64,000 bases of DNA from Ktedonosporobacter rubrisoli (GTDB lineage Bacteria > Chloroflexota > Ktedonobacteria > Ktedonobacterales > Ktedonobacteraceae), in NCBI RefSeq assembly GCF_004208415.1, contig NZ_CP035758.1, positions 2,976,001 to 3,040,000 on the forward strand. Reading direction: 5' to 3'. Made by a program: the position numbers and the translations under genes. A model generated the notes under the pieces. It worked only from the letters and a program-made list of their open reading frames with translations. It ran no database searches and was not told the DNA's origin. Of this stretch, positions 16,981 through 27,100 are shown in pieces (the stretch's first letter is position 1; the number at the start of each line of letters is the position of its first letter).

Positions 16981-17925
16981 TTAACTGATGGAAGCTCTCT
17001 CTGCTTCCGTCTGCAAGAAGCTGGTGCCCCCTTTTTTGCGAAATTGAGCGGGGGTCAGGCCGGTCTTTTGCCGGAAGAGAGTCGTGAAATGGCGCACATT
17101 GGGGTAGCCTGTAGCTTGCGCAACTTCTTTAATCGGCAGATGACGATCTAGCAGAAGCTGTCCGGCAGTTTCCAGGCGCAGATGGGTGAGGTACTCCATG
17201 ATGGAAAGGCCCATGACTTTCTGAAAGAGGCGGCTGGTATGGCGCTCGCTTAGGTGTACCTGGGCTGCCAGATCACGAATCGCGATGGCACGATGGGCAT
17301 TGTCGCGTAGATATTGTACGATGATATGCACGATAGCCTGTTCTGGATTGCGCGCGGCAAATTCTTCCTGTTCTGGCAGTGATGGCAGGTCTACTACCGC
17401 ACGCGCCGTATCCAGTAGCAGCTTGATGAGCAGGCCATCGATGGCCTGTAAATAGCCAGCTTCTTTCCTGGCGATTTCTTCGGTGAGCAGTTCGAGGGTT
17501 CTCTGTATATTTGAAGGTTGCTTGCTTACCGGTTGGGAAGCCATGAGAAACGTGCTAAGCAGGCTATCGGTCCCGTGAACCTGTGCAGGGCAGCTGGCGC
17601 GCTGAGTGAGTGTGTAGGCCCAGAAATAGATCCCGAGAGGCTCTTCTTCCGACGAGATGATTTCATGTACTTCTCCTGGTCTGGCTACAAAGATCTGGCC
17701 TTGTCTTACAGTATATTCCTGCTCGTTAATACGGAACAGCCCCCTGCCGGCAAAGGCGTAACAGACCTCAAAAAATGAGTGGGTATGCAGGTAATTGCGC
17801 CACCAGCCTGCCTCAAAAAATCCCCAGCTCAGGATCTCGCTCTGAAAGCTACCTATGTGGAGCGAGAGCGCCAGGTGATTGAGATCGGTAAAACGTTGTT
17901 GCGGGACCAGGGGCTGTTCATTCAT
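16981..17925 (-). CDS. AraC family transcriptional regulator with cupin domain
   Basis: 314 residues. The N-terminal cupin sensor (about 35-110) includes HTHSFFEVCYAFAGRG and GQIFVARPGEVHEI. The C-terminal AraC domain has two helix-turn-helix units: AIRDLAAQVHLSERHTSRLFQK and PIKEVAQATGYPNVRHFTTLFR, then KTGLTPAQFRKKG. Such cupin-AraC proteins commonly sense sugars and control glycan-degrading genes. The ribosome site AAGGAAG precedes the ATG. It is 25 bases downstream of the PhyH gene, so the two form an operon, and it converges with the alpha-mannosidase gene. Confidence 0.9.
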   Translation of the reverse strand: MNEQPLVPQQRFTDLNHLALSLHIGSFQSEILSWGFFEAGWWRNYLHTHSFFEVCYAFAGRGLFRINEQEYTVRQGQIFVARPGEVHEIISSEEEPLGIYFWAYTLTQRASCPAQVHGTDSLLSTFLMASQPVSKQPSNIQRTLELLTEEIARKEAGYLQAIDGLLIKLLLDTARAVVDLPSLPEQEEFAARNPEQAIVHIIVQYLRDNAHRAIAIRDLAAQVHLSERHTSRLFQKVMGLSIMEYLTHLRLETAGQLLLDRHLPIKEVAQATGYPNVRHFTTLFRQKTGLTPAQFRKKGGTSFLQTEAERASIS

Positions 17926-17950
17926 CGAAATACTTCCTTAATAGAGTGTA

Positions 17951-18703
17951 CTACGCGTGATTCAGCGGATCGATGCCGTACAGGATCATGCCCTGGCCAC
18001 GCGACTTGTGAGTATCAAGGGTAGGTGGATCGGCAGGATCGCGCATCTGGACCAGGAGCGTCGTGCGGGCCTCTTCACTCACGTTCAAGCCCGAGCCATG
18101 GATGGTGAGGTAGCTGAAGAAGAGCACATCGCCGGCCTGGGCCGGGCATGGCACTGCATCCTCTATATGATATTGTTCGCTCGGCAGGTGCCAGCTGCCA
18201 TCAGGAATGTGTTCCAGCGGTCCAAGCTTGTGGCTGCCTGGTACGACGCGCACGCAACCCTTTTCCACTGGCGCATTATCGAAATGGATGATAGCCGCGA
18301 TCATGCTATGATTTTTATGCGGAAAGAAGGGGTGGTCCTGATGCATAGGAAATGGCGAACCTTTTTCAGGCGGCTTGATAAACATCTTGGTATGGTGTAG
18401 CTGCACATTGGGACCAATGATGTCGGCGGCAACTCCCGTCAGGCGCTCATCGACAAGAAGGCGGCTGAAAGCTGCTGCATAGAATTGTACATCGTGACAA
18501 TGTAAGAGCCTGGTTTCCTTAGCGGCTGCCACTGTGGTACGGGCGCTTTTCCAGGTTGCGTCAATATCCTGGTGAGCGGAGAGGCGTTGGATCAGATCAT
18601 GACATTCCTGACGATAGGTCGCCATCTCTTCTTTTGTGAAAAGTTGCTTGACGAGAAGATACCCATTTTCCTGATAGAAGTTCATCTGTTCCGGTGAGAG
18701 CAT
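17951..18703 (-). CDS. Phytanoyl-CoA dioxygenase (PhyH) family protein
   Basis: About 250 residues. A non-haem Fe(II)/2-oxoglutarate dioxygenase. The iron ligands are His121 and Asp123 in FPMHQDHPFF and the distal His202 in LTIHGSGLN; Arg213 in EEARTTLL probably binds 2-oxoglutarate. The start at 18703 follows AAAGGAGGATCGCA; a longer frame to 18868 carries no homology. Family members hydroxylate lipids, small natural products or amino acids, so the substrate cannot be given. The AraC gene directly downstream probably regulates this enzyme. Confidence 0.88.
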   Translation of the reverse strand: MLSPEQMNFYQENGYLLVKQLFTKEEMATYRQECHDLIQRLSAHQDIDATWKSARTTVAAAKETRLLHCHDVQFYAAAFSRLLVDERLTGVAADIIGPNVQLHHTKMFIKPPEKGSPFPMHQDHPFFPHKNHSMIAAIIHFDNAPVEKGCVRVVPGSHKLGPLEHIPDGSWHLPSEQYHIEDAVPCPAQAGDVLFFSYLTIHGSGLNVSEEARTTLLVQMRDPADPPTLDTHKSRGQGMILYGIDPLNHA

Positions 18704-18886
18704 TGCGATCCTCCTTTGGCAAGCTCGCAGCAGTAGGATATGCTCCCCTTGCTGCTTCATCCTAACATATACAGAGTCTACAGTTGAGCGCAGCTTTCCA
18801 CAATGAAGAGAAGAGACAGAATTGTTCGTAAAACGGACATGAAAAAGGGGCTGGCTACAAAGCTCCAATCAGGCTAGCTCCCTTGA

Positions 18887-18915
18887 TTGATTTTAGGAGG
18901 AGGAAGCGCTATACT
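18887..18915 (+). promoter_or_regulatory. Promoter of LAL regulator 1
   Basis: TTGATT (18887-18892), a 17-base spacer and TATACT (18910-18915) lie 58 bases before the regulator start. A small AGCTA/TAGCT dyad follows at 18919-18934. Confidence 0.65.
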
Positions 18916-18973
18916 TAAAGCTATTAAATTAGCTGTCTGAAGCATCTCAATATGGATATTTAGGAAAACCCCA

Positions 18974-21940
18974 ATGCAGCTTCATAACTCTATTCCTCTT
19001 CCCTATACTATCATTGCACGGACACAGGAGTTGGCGCTATTCCGGGATTGCCTGAAAGAAGCAACACTCGGCGCGGGTAGCTTACTGTTATTATCAGGTG
19101 AGTTGGGTGTTGGCAAAACCGTGCTGGCTAGATTGATGTTACAGGAGGCGCGCAGGGAGCAAGTTCCAAATCTGCTTGGGCGCAGCTCAGAGCTGCTGGC
19201 TAACGTGCCTTATGGCCTCTGGCGCTCAGCGTTTGCAGGCTCAGGCAGCCCTACCTCTCAGCTATCTTTTCTGCTCTCGCTGCAGGAGTCAGACACTGCA
19301 ACCACACTCTTCACGCATCTACAGCAACTAGAGGCCTGGCTACGTGAGGTGACAACAAACGGGCCGCTAGTGATCTTGTTAGAAGATATTCATGAAGCAG
19401 ATGTAGCAAGTCTGGATCTGCTGCATTTGTTAGCTCAATCAATTGCCAGCCTTCCCGTCGTACTGTTGCTCACTTATCGCACAGAAGCTATCACCCGGCT
19501 GCCGCAGGTAGCCCGCCTCCTTGCGCTCCTCGCACGTGAGGCGCGGGCCAAACGTGTGCCGGTACAGCCCTTTGTACGGGATGAGGTTGCTAGCTGGCTG
19601 CGAGCGCGTTACGATCTACCATCCTCTGAGCTGCGCATCTTGCTTAACTATCTACAAGAGTATGCAGCTGGCAACGCGCTCTTTCTCGAAGAACTGTTGC
19701 ACATGATGGAAAAGCGTGGGCAACTCCAACAGGAGGAGGGACGTTGGAAGTTGCGCGGCTTGCCGGAAGCAAAGGTACCGCCGTTGCTACAGCAGCTCAT
19801 TGCTGAACGGGTATCTCGCTTCTCTCCTCAAGAACAGCACCTGCTCCAATTAGCTGCTGTAATTGGGCAGATGGTTCCCCTGGAGCTATGGCAGGAAGTT
19901 GGTGAAGTCTCTATGGAGACATTATGGCAGGTATCTGAACAAGGCCAGGCCCGTTATCTTCTTGATCTTTTGCCCGAGGGCCGGGCTGTGCAGTTTCACC
20001 ATCCTTTGATGTGGCAAGTTGTACTCGATACCCTCTCGCCTCCGCGGCGGAGGAACTGGCATCAAAGAATTGCCGAGTACCTGCTTGCGCAATCGCCTCC
20101 TCCAGAAGAAGCTATTGCTGCCCATTTGCATGAGGCCCGCGACCCGCGCGCCGTTCCCTGGCTGCGAAAGGTCGCTGAGCATGCCATCAAGCTTGGGGCT
20201 GCACTTACCGCCGCCGATCTCTATGAGCAGCTATTACATGAGGCTTATGCCTCACAGCTAGGCACACGCGAGCGGGCCAGGCTCCTGATCTCTATTTGCT
20301 GGATGCGCCGTTGGGCTTATCCTGAGTCTTGCCTGAAGCTTGTCAATGAGGGGCTAAAGCTGGCTAGAGAGAGCGAAGCCAAGGAACTGGTTATGCATGC
20401 GTTGGCCTGCCGTGCGCTGTTGCACTATATCCTAAATGAAGGGTCGGCCTCTATGGCGGATGCGCGAGCAGTCTTCGCATGCTGGCAGGCCTTAAGCCCG
20501 GAAGAGCAGGCCGATAACGCCGCTGTCTTGTCCATTCCTCCGGCCCGCTGCGCTGCCTTTGATCTTTTGGGGCTGGTTATGTATCTGTTTGCCCACTATG
20601 GATACTATCAGGAGGTAATAAGCCTGGTTGAGCCTCTAGTGCGTGATCTTCCCGCCGTCGAATATTGCGATATTCCGGAATCACTGCGAAGTCTGGGTTT
20701 TGCAATGCTATTTGCTGCTCAGGCGCTAACGTACAGCGCTCTTGGCCGCGTTGAGGAGGCCACCTATGCCTATAGCCAATCTAGCAGGATCTATAAAGCA
20801 CTTGGCTTTTCTATCAATGAAGGACAGAATGCACAACATGAGCTTGTCTGGCTCACACTCCCCTATCTAGCGGACCGCGTGGAGCGGCGGGTAGAACTGG
20901 CTGCTCTGGCGCGCCGGCGCCTACACCAACCTAACGGCTTCTTTGCTGGAGAGCATGGAATTTCTGCGGATCTTGCTCTCTGGTATAGTGAGGGACGCTG
21001 GAAGGAAGCCTACCAGTTAGCTGAGTTTTTGCTGAGCTATACCTCTGCGGCAGTCTTTGGCAAAGGCATTGTGACTGGCATATTTGGTCTGCTTACTTTT
21101 CTACAGGGGGACTATCAGCGTACATGGTCGCTCGTTCATATGGTCCTACCACAAGGTCACGCCAGTAAGCCGGGCCAACATCACTTTTTTGAGGTCCAGG
21201 CTATGCAGCGACTGACAATTCAGCTCTTGAATAGAGAGAATCAGCCGGAGCGGGCTCGTCTCTGGCTGGAGGCTTATGATCGCTGGCTGGGCTGGGCAGG
21301 TTCTGTCGCAGGACGAGCTGAAGGTCAGCTACTCTGGGCGAATTATTATCAGTTACACCAAGAGCGAGACAGAGCTTATGACTGCGCTCAGAAGTCCTTG
21401 CAGCTGGCCAGTGAAGTGCGTCAGCCCCTCAACCAGCTGGCGGCTCAGCGCTTCCTGGCTATGCTTTTGCGGGAGGAGCAGAACTTGTCTCCTGCTCATC
21501 AACACCTGGAGCAAGCCTGGGGGCTGGCTCAGGCTTGTGCAATGCCCTATGAACGGGCCCTGACACTCATTGAACGTGCCGAATTGGAACTGGCTGAGCT
21601 GCAGATAGAGCAAGCCAAGACTGACTTGCAGGAGGCAGAAGTTATCTGTAGTGAGCTAGGGGCACTTCCAGCCCTTGCCCGCTGCCAGGATCTGGCCGCA
21701 CGTCTCACCAAGAAGCAGGCATCTTCCCCCCGGCGGCCCGCTCAGCCGTCACTGACAGTGCGAGAAATGGAGGTTGTTCGCCTGGTGGCCGAGGGCTGGT
21801 CAAATCAGCAGATCGCTCGCCAATTATATCTAAGTCCAGGCACCGTTAAGCGCCACCTCTATAATATCTCACAGAAGTTGGAAGCGCGTAGCCGAACGCA
21901 AGTAGTGACCATCTCCCGTCAATATGGTCTGCTTACCTGA
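18974..21940 (+). CDS. LuxR family LAL regulator 1 with AAA ATPase domain
   Basis: 988 residues, the usual size of large ATP-binding LuxR regulators. An AAA16-type NTPase domain starts near residue 15, with Walker A GELGVGKT (42-49) and a Walker B-like LVILLEDIHEAD. A long TPR-like helical region (about 370-900) follows, and the C-terminal LuxR helix-turn-helix is LTVREMEVVRLVAEGWSNQQ with LYLSPGTVKRHL. Such proteins sense a ligand or partner through the TPR region and activate secondary-metabolite or transport genes. It has its own promoter. The regulated genes are not evident; the DUF1579 lipoprotein lies downstream on the same strand. Confidence 0.93.
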   Translation: MQLHNSIPLPYTIIARTQELALFRDCLKEATLGAGSLLLLSGELGVGKTVLARLMLQEARREQVPNLLGRSSELLANVPYGLWRSAFAGSGSPTSQLSFLLSLQESDTATTLFTHLQQLEAWLREVTTNGPLVILLEDIHEADVASLDLLHLLAQSIASLPVVLLLTYRTEAITRLPQVARLLALLAREARAKRVPVQPFVRDEVASWLRARYDLPSSELRILLNYLQEYAAGNALFLEELLHMMEKRGQLQQEEGRWKLRGLPEAKVPPLLQQLIAERVSRFSPQEQHLLQLAAVIGQMVPLELWQEVGEVSMETLWQVSEQGQARYLLDLLPEGRAVQFHHPLMWQVVLDTLSPPRRRNWHQRIAEYLLAQSPPPEEAIAAHLHEARDPRAVPWLRKVAEHAIKLGAALTAADLYEQLLHEAYASQLGTRERARLLISICWMRRWAYPESCLKLVNEGLKLARESEAKELVMHALACRALLHYILNEGSASMADARAVFACWQALSPEEQADNAAVLSIPPARCAAFDLLGLVMYLFAHYGYYQEVISLVEPLVRDLPAVEYCDIPESLRSLGFAMLFAAQALTYSALGRVEEATYAYSQSSRIYKALGFSINEGQNAQHELVWLTLPYLADRVERRVELAALARRRLHQPNGFFAGEHGISADLALWYSEGRWKEAYQLAEFLLSYTSAAVFGKGIVTGIFGLLTFLQGDYQRTWSLVHMVLPQGHASKPGQHHFFEVQAMQRLTIQLLNRENQPERARLWLEAYDRWLGWAGSVAGRAEGQLLWANYYQLHQERDRAYDCAQKSLQLASEVRQPLNQLAAQRFLAMLLREEQNLSPAHQHLEQAWGLAQACAMPYERALTLIERAELELAELQIEQAKTDLQEAEVICSELGALPALARCQDLAARLTKKQASSPRRPAQPSLTVREMEVVRLVAEGWSNQQIARQLYLSPGTVKRHLYNISQKLEARSRTQVVTISRQYGLLT

Positions 21941-22313
21941 GCGCGTTTCTCCAGACTGCAAAGGCTGTCCTGGCAAAACTGAGAACTCCCTTCAGGCCAA
22001 AGCGTGCCGCATGCTGACGAATGTTGCCATGAGCTTATTTTCTCGTGTGCTACATCCTGGAGGGAAATCTAGCAAACTTCTGATTCTTCCCCTCTCTTTC
22101 CATCTGCCGTGGCTAAGCGTCGAGTTGGCTTTGCCGTTTCAATCGTACCTGGCGCTATTGCTAAATCAACCAGCCTGTCTAATCAGCGTACGTCGAATGG
22201 CCCATAGACAAGCCCCTGGTTGAGATCTTATGCTGCTTGTTGGGCAAGCGAGAACCCATTCTTCTGTCTCGCCGCAAACTATTCCACTTATGTGAAAGAG
22301 AGGAAGCTAGATT
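21941..22313. other. Intergenic stretch without supported gene
   Basis: These 373 bases separate LAL regulator 1 from the lipoprotein gene. A 99-codon plus-strand frame runs through it but overlaps the regulator end, has no ribosome site and resembles nothing. I see no clear terminator. Confidence 0.4.
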
Positions 22314-22994
22314 ATGTATTTTATTAAGCGAGCGCAGCGACATGTCCTTTGCATAGCATTTTTGTTTGTGCTCAGCTTAACATTTGCTGCATGTGGAGAG
22401 CCGGTCGGTATTGACGCTTCTGTATCTCCAGCCCTCAACAGTGCCATTGCGCAGACGAGCCCATCCCAGGGAAGCGGCCAGCCCTCAGCATCTTTACGAT
22501 TGGCCAAGCCTGGCCCACCCCTTACAAGGCTCCAACCTCTAATGGGAACCTGGCAGACAGAGCTGACGATAAGGCAAACCCCAACCTCAACCCCCGTCGT
22601 TTCCAACGATATCACAACTCGCTGGCAATGGGTTGTCGATGGCTGCTATGTACAAGAAGAAATGACCGGGAAGCTAGCAGGAGCTCCGTATTATCGACTC
22701 GGCTATCTCACGTATAATAACCTTGATGAACGCTACGAATTCGTGACCATGGATCATTTCGATACAGGGTTTATGCGTTATCAGAGCGTCGCGCTTGATT
22801 CAGGTAATATGATAACGCTCTATGGGCACTTTACAGAAGGTGGGTCAGGTCCCAAGCTGGAGGGGCAGGTGATCAAGATTCGTTACGTCTTTAGCTGGCA
22901 GGATGAGAATCACATGAGTGAATCGATGTACTTTACGCGGCCTGCAGACAAAGAGTATCTTGCGATCCGCTATGTCTTTACGCGTCAGAAATAG
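22314..22994 (+). CDS. DUF1579 domain lipoprotein
   Basis: 226 residues. The signal HVLCIAFLFVLSLTFAAC is a lipoprotein leader with the lipobox FAAC, followed by a Ser/Pro-rich linker (about 24-70). The rest matches DUF1579: LQPLMGTWQTELTIRQ, RWQWVVDGCYVQEEM, YRLGYLTYNNLDERYEFVTMD. This is a lipocalin-like beta barrel of unknown function, here tethered to the outer face of the membrane; most DUF1579 proteins are not lipoproteins. The ribosome site GAGAGGAAGC precedes the ATG. The oxidoreductase gene starts 43 bases downstream, so the two may be co-transcribed. Confidence 0.82.
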   Translation: MYFIKRAQRHVLCIAFLFVLSLTFAACGEPVGIDASVSPALNSAIAQTSPSQGSGQPSASLRLAKPGPPLTRLQPLMGTWQTELTIRQTPTSTPVVSNDITTRWQWVVDGCYVQEEMTGKLAGAPYYRLGYLTYNNLDERYEFVTMDHFDTGFMRYQSVALDSGNMITLYGHFTEGGSGPKLEGQVIKIRYVFSWQDENHMSESMYFTRPADKEYLAIRYVFTRQK

Positions 22995-23037
22995 AACAAA
23001 GCTTAGCTTAGTGGGTATCTCAAAGGAGAAGAGCAGT

Positions 23038-23979
23038 ATGAGCCAGGAACGATATATGCAAGCTATCGTAATTAACGCATTTGGTGGTCCAGAGCAGTTA
23101 GTTTTGCAGGAAGTGCCGCGGCCTGAGCCTGGCCCTGATGAAGTTTTGATTCGGGTCGAGGCCGCAGGGATAGGTCCCTGGGATATTAAAGTCCGCGAAA
23201 GCCTGGTAGGGGAGCGCCAATTCCCCTTTATCCTGGGCTGGGAATCGGCAGGTATTATCGAACAAGTGGGAGCCGATGTGCGAGATTTCGCCGTGGGGGA
23301 TGCTGTCTACTGTTATGTCCGTGAGGTTGGCCATTACGCAGAGTATATTGCGGTTCCCGCAAAACTTGTGGCGCGTAGGCCACGGACTCTTGATGCCGCC
23401 CATGCTGCGGCCATTCCAGTTAGCGGAATAACAGCTCATCAAGCTATCACCGAAGATTTGAAGCTGCAGGCGGGTGAAACTGTGCTCATTACGGCCGCAG
23501 CTGGAGGGACAGGCACTTTTGCCGTACAGATAGCTGCTAGTTTAGGGGCTCATGTGATTGCCAGTGCCAGCGCGCGCAATCACGCGTACTTACGTGAACT
23601 TGGCGCGCATGAGGTGATTGACTATGCTTTAAGCGATGTTGTAGAAGCTGTGCATACGGCCCATCCACTTGGTGTGGATGCTGTCCTTGATTGCCGTGGA
23701 GGCGAGGGCGTAATCAGTAATCTGAGCGCGCTACGTGCTGGGGGGCGAATGGCTTTTATCACTGAAGCGCCAGAGTTTTTACCTTCGCGAGGCATTTCAG
23801 CACATATGGTCATCGGGCGTCCCGATGCACAGAGGCTGGCAGTGCTTGCTCACATGGTTGATGAAAAACAGCTTGCGGTCCACCTTGAGCGTGCATTTCC
23901 TCTAGCCCAGGCCCGCGAGGCCCATGAATTGGTGGAAACGGGCCATGTACGCGGCAAGGTAGTTTTGACGTTGGCCTAG
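23038..23979 (+). CDS. Zinc-free alcohol dehydrogenase / quinone oxidoreductase (MDR)
   Basis: About 313 residues. A medium-chain dehydrogenase/reductase of the NADPH:quinone reductase type. The N-terminal GroES-like part has VLIRVEAAGIGPWDIKVRE and GWESAGIIEQVG. The Rossmann part has ETVLITAAAGGTGTFAVQIA, a variant of the AxxGGxG nucleotide motif. The catalytic zinc cysteines of classical alcohol dehydrogenases are absent. It reduces quinones or enones with NADPH in the cytoplasm. AAAGGAG precedes the ATG at 23038; a longer frame would overlap the lipoprotein gene. Confidence 0.9.
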   Translation: MSQERYMQAIVINAFGGPEQLVLQEVPRPEPGPDEVLIRVEAAGIGPWDIKVRESLVGERQFPFILGWESAGIIEQVGADVRDFAVGDAVYCYVREVGHYAEYIAVPAKLVARRPRTLDAAHAAAIPVSGITAHQAITEDLKLQAGETVLITAAAGGTGTFAVQIAASLGAHVIASASARNHAYLRELGAHEVIDYALSDVVEAVHTAHPLGVDAVLDCRGGEGVISNLSALRAGGRMAFITEAPEFLPSRGISAHMVIGRPDAQRLAVLAHMVDEKQLAVHLERAFPLAQAREAHELVETGHVRGKVVLTLA

Positions 23980-24034
23980 TTGCTTATTCTTGCTGGTGCC
24001 TTTTTACCCATCTTTTTAAAGTAAGCCCTGGGGC

Positions 24035-24063
24035 TTGCCGGATGAAACAACACCTGTTATATT
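24035..24063 (+). promoter_or_regulatory. Promoter of LAL regulator 2
   Basis: TTGCCG (24035-24040), 17 bases and TATATT (24058-24063) lie 41 bases before the regulator start. Confidence 0.6.
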
Positions 24064-24104
24064 CATCTATATACAAGATTGGGTAATTAAGCAAAGAGAG
24101 ATGT

Positions 24105-27100
24105 ATGCCTAAAGTCATCAGCGATGCCGTTATCTGGTCCGCCAAACAAAACATCTATGTGCAGCGCAGCCAGGGAAGCTTAGATCTGCAGCCTATCACT
24201 GGCGAGCAGGAACAATGGTTTAGCTGGCTGGCCGTGCGCTCTGCCTTTGCTTTTCAGGGCCAACAAGGCCATCTAACTTTACGCAAAGAGGCGCGGGCGC
24301 GTAAGGAAGAATATTGGTATGCATTTCGTTGTCAGAATAGACGAACAATCAAACGCTATGTTGGACGTACCGCAGATCTGACCCTGGCACGCCTTGAAGA
24401 GATCGCCACCGAAATTGCCGCAGCTTTTGCGCGTGCTCAAAAAGAGGCACAAGAAGCAGTTTACGAACCTCAGGAGTCGTCTTCAGGTTCCCTTTTGCTT
24501 ATGCCCAAGCTGCGGCTGCCCCACTTGCATAGCTCACTAATTGTGCGCGAAAGACTCATGCAACGGCTTGATGCTGCCCTGGAAGGTAAGCTGACTGTGC
24601 TTTGTGCGCCGGCCGGATTTGGCAAAACAATTCTCGTGCGCCAATGGATCGCCTCACGAAGTGAGTGCAATCTGTTGCCTTCCGTGGCCTGGGTCTCGCT
24701 GGATGCTAGCGACAATGACCCGCTGCGTTTCTGGCGCTATGTGCTCACTGCCTGCCAGGGCTGGTATAACAGACAAGATCAGCATCTCCTTGACTTGCTC
24801 TCCTGCTCTATTCAGCCATCCATTGCCCAATCTGCCAGGAAATCGTTAGGGCTCGAAAATGTTCTCACGAGCTTTCTCAATGAGCTCAGTCAACAAAATA
24901 TCTCAGGTTTATTGGTCCTGGAAGATTATCATCTCATTGCTGAAGCCAGGATACACGAGACGCTGAACTTCTTGCTTGCTCATATGCCAGAAACCCTGCA
25001 TATAGTTTTAATTACGCGCTATGAGCCCCCGCTTTCGTTGGTACGCTTGCGGGCTAACGGAGACCTTCATGAAATCTCTGCCAGCGATTTGCGTTTCTCA
25101 TTTGAAGAGACGACTACATTCTTACAAGAGTTTGCCTTATCTGTAGAGACCTTACAACGACTCAATACTCATCTTGAGGGCTGGGCAGCTGGATTGCGCT
25201 TGCTCCTTCTTTCGCTACAACGCAAGACCACTCAGGCTCAGATCGAGCAATTGCTGGCAAGCTTTAGCGGCACCCACCGACCTGTGCTTGACTATTTTGT
25301 TACCGAGGTGCTGGAGGCTCAAACCGAGCGCTTGCAGGAATTTTTGCTACGTACCAGTGTGCTTGCACGCTTGAGCCCCGCGCTTTGTGCCGCCGTTTCT
25401 GGTATGCAGGAGAGCGCGGAACTTTTGCGCCAGATCGAGCGTGCCAATCTCTTTTTAGACGCGCTCGATGATGTTGGCGAGTGGTATCGCTATCATGCAC
25501 TCTTTGCCCAGGCTATGCAGCACGAAGCGCGCCGCCGGCTGGGGGAGAGAGAGTTTCAGGCTCTTCTGTATATGGCTAGCACTTGGTTTGAGCAACAAGG
25601 TATGCTGGCGGAGGCGATTGAGACGGCTCTTAAGATGGCAGAAGGCGGCGAGCGTGCAGCTGCCTTAATTGAGCAGTTTGTGAGCAGAGAGCATTTTTAC
25701 GAAACCCCTGAGTATCATACGCTGCGCCGCTGGCTGGAACAGATACCGGATAAGTGGCTCAAGCAATCTCCCTTGCTGTGCTTAAACTATGCAGGGGCCC
25801 TGCTCTTCACCCAGGAGGAAGAGCCTCAGGATCAAAAAATATATAAACAAAATGAGGAATTATTACAAAGGGCTGAGGAGAGTTGGCGGGCTAGCGCTAA
25901 CTTTCCTCGGCTTGGTGAAGTTTTTGCCTTACGTGCTTTTTATACCTTCCATCGAGGAAAATATGACTTAGCCATCGAGTATGCTCAGCAAGCCCTATCC
26001 TGGTTGCCAGAGGACGCAGCTCTGTGGCGTGGTTTGACCTTGAGCATCGTGGGGATCAATGCTTTCTTGCGGGGCCATCTCAATGAGGCTCGATTTGTTA
26101 TTGAAGAGGTGTACAGGCTATGGAAAACCGGCGGCAATCCATATACGCGACAAGTAGGAGTGCTTTTTCTTCTAAGCATACTTTGTTTTGAGCAAGGAGA
26201 GATGCATTTAGCGTTAAGGTATTGCCGTAAACTTGAGGCAATTGCGAGTTCGAGCGATGTTTCCTTCATGTTGCAGATCTGCCAGGCGCAAATTTATTAT
26301 GAATGGAATGATCTGGAGGTCTTGCAGCAGCTCGCGCAGGCCGGGAGGCCGGAAGGTCAGGTGGGTGATTTTCCCGATGAGATCATCGAGATATTGTCGG
26401 AGTCTGTACTGGCGCGCATAGCGCAGATCAGAGGAGAGACGCAGCAAGCTGTTGAGCTTGTGGGGAATATTGTTTCGCGCCTACGTTCATTCCCTGAAGA
26501 AGCTTTTCTCTTCTCTCACGAAGCGCTTTGCTGGCTTGTCCAGCTTTCTCTTTTACGTGGGGATCTTGACACGGCGCAATGTTGGCTGAACGAGCTGGTT
26601 CGTCTTCACAAGAGCGTATTACATCTTCCTGATAGAGAATATCTGCAGGCGCCAGAAGACCCAGATGCTCTTGATCAGGTCAGACCACCTGAGGTAGCTC
26701 CTGTGCAGGTTGGACCGCTGAGCGTGCCTGTTTTGCAGGAACAGAGAGCCCTCCTGATGGCGCGTATGTCTCTGGCACGAGGAGAGTTTGCGGATGCCCT
26801 AGCCATTCTTAACTATGTGCTACCGAATGCAAAGAAAAATGGACGAGGGCGCCATACCCTTCAGACCAAGCTTTTATTGGCCCAGGTCTATGCCGCATGC
26901 TCACAGCTACCTCAAGCTTACCAATTTTTGATTGCGGCATTGGAGCAAGCCTACCCACAAGGTATGCAGAGAATCTTCCTGGATGAGGGGCCAGCCCTAT
27001 ACTCGCTCATGAGCCAGCTTTTGCCCCAATTGGAGAAACGGCCATTACGGGACTATCTACGGCGCTTGCTGCAAACCTTTGCCCAAACACAAGCTGGCCA

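Noticed and set aside
21924..22223. 99-codon plus-strand frame after LAL regulator 1
   Set aside because: It starts inside the regulator gene, has no ribosome site and no recognisable content.
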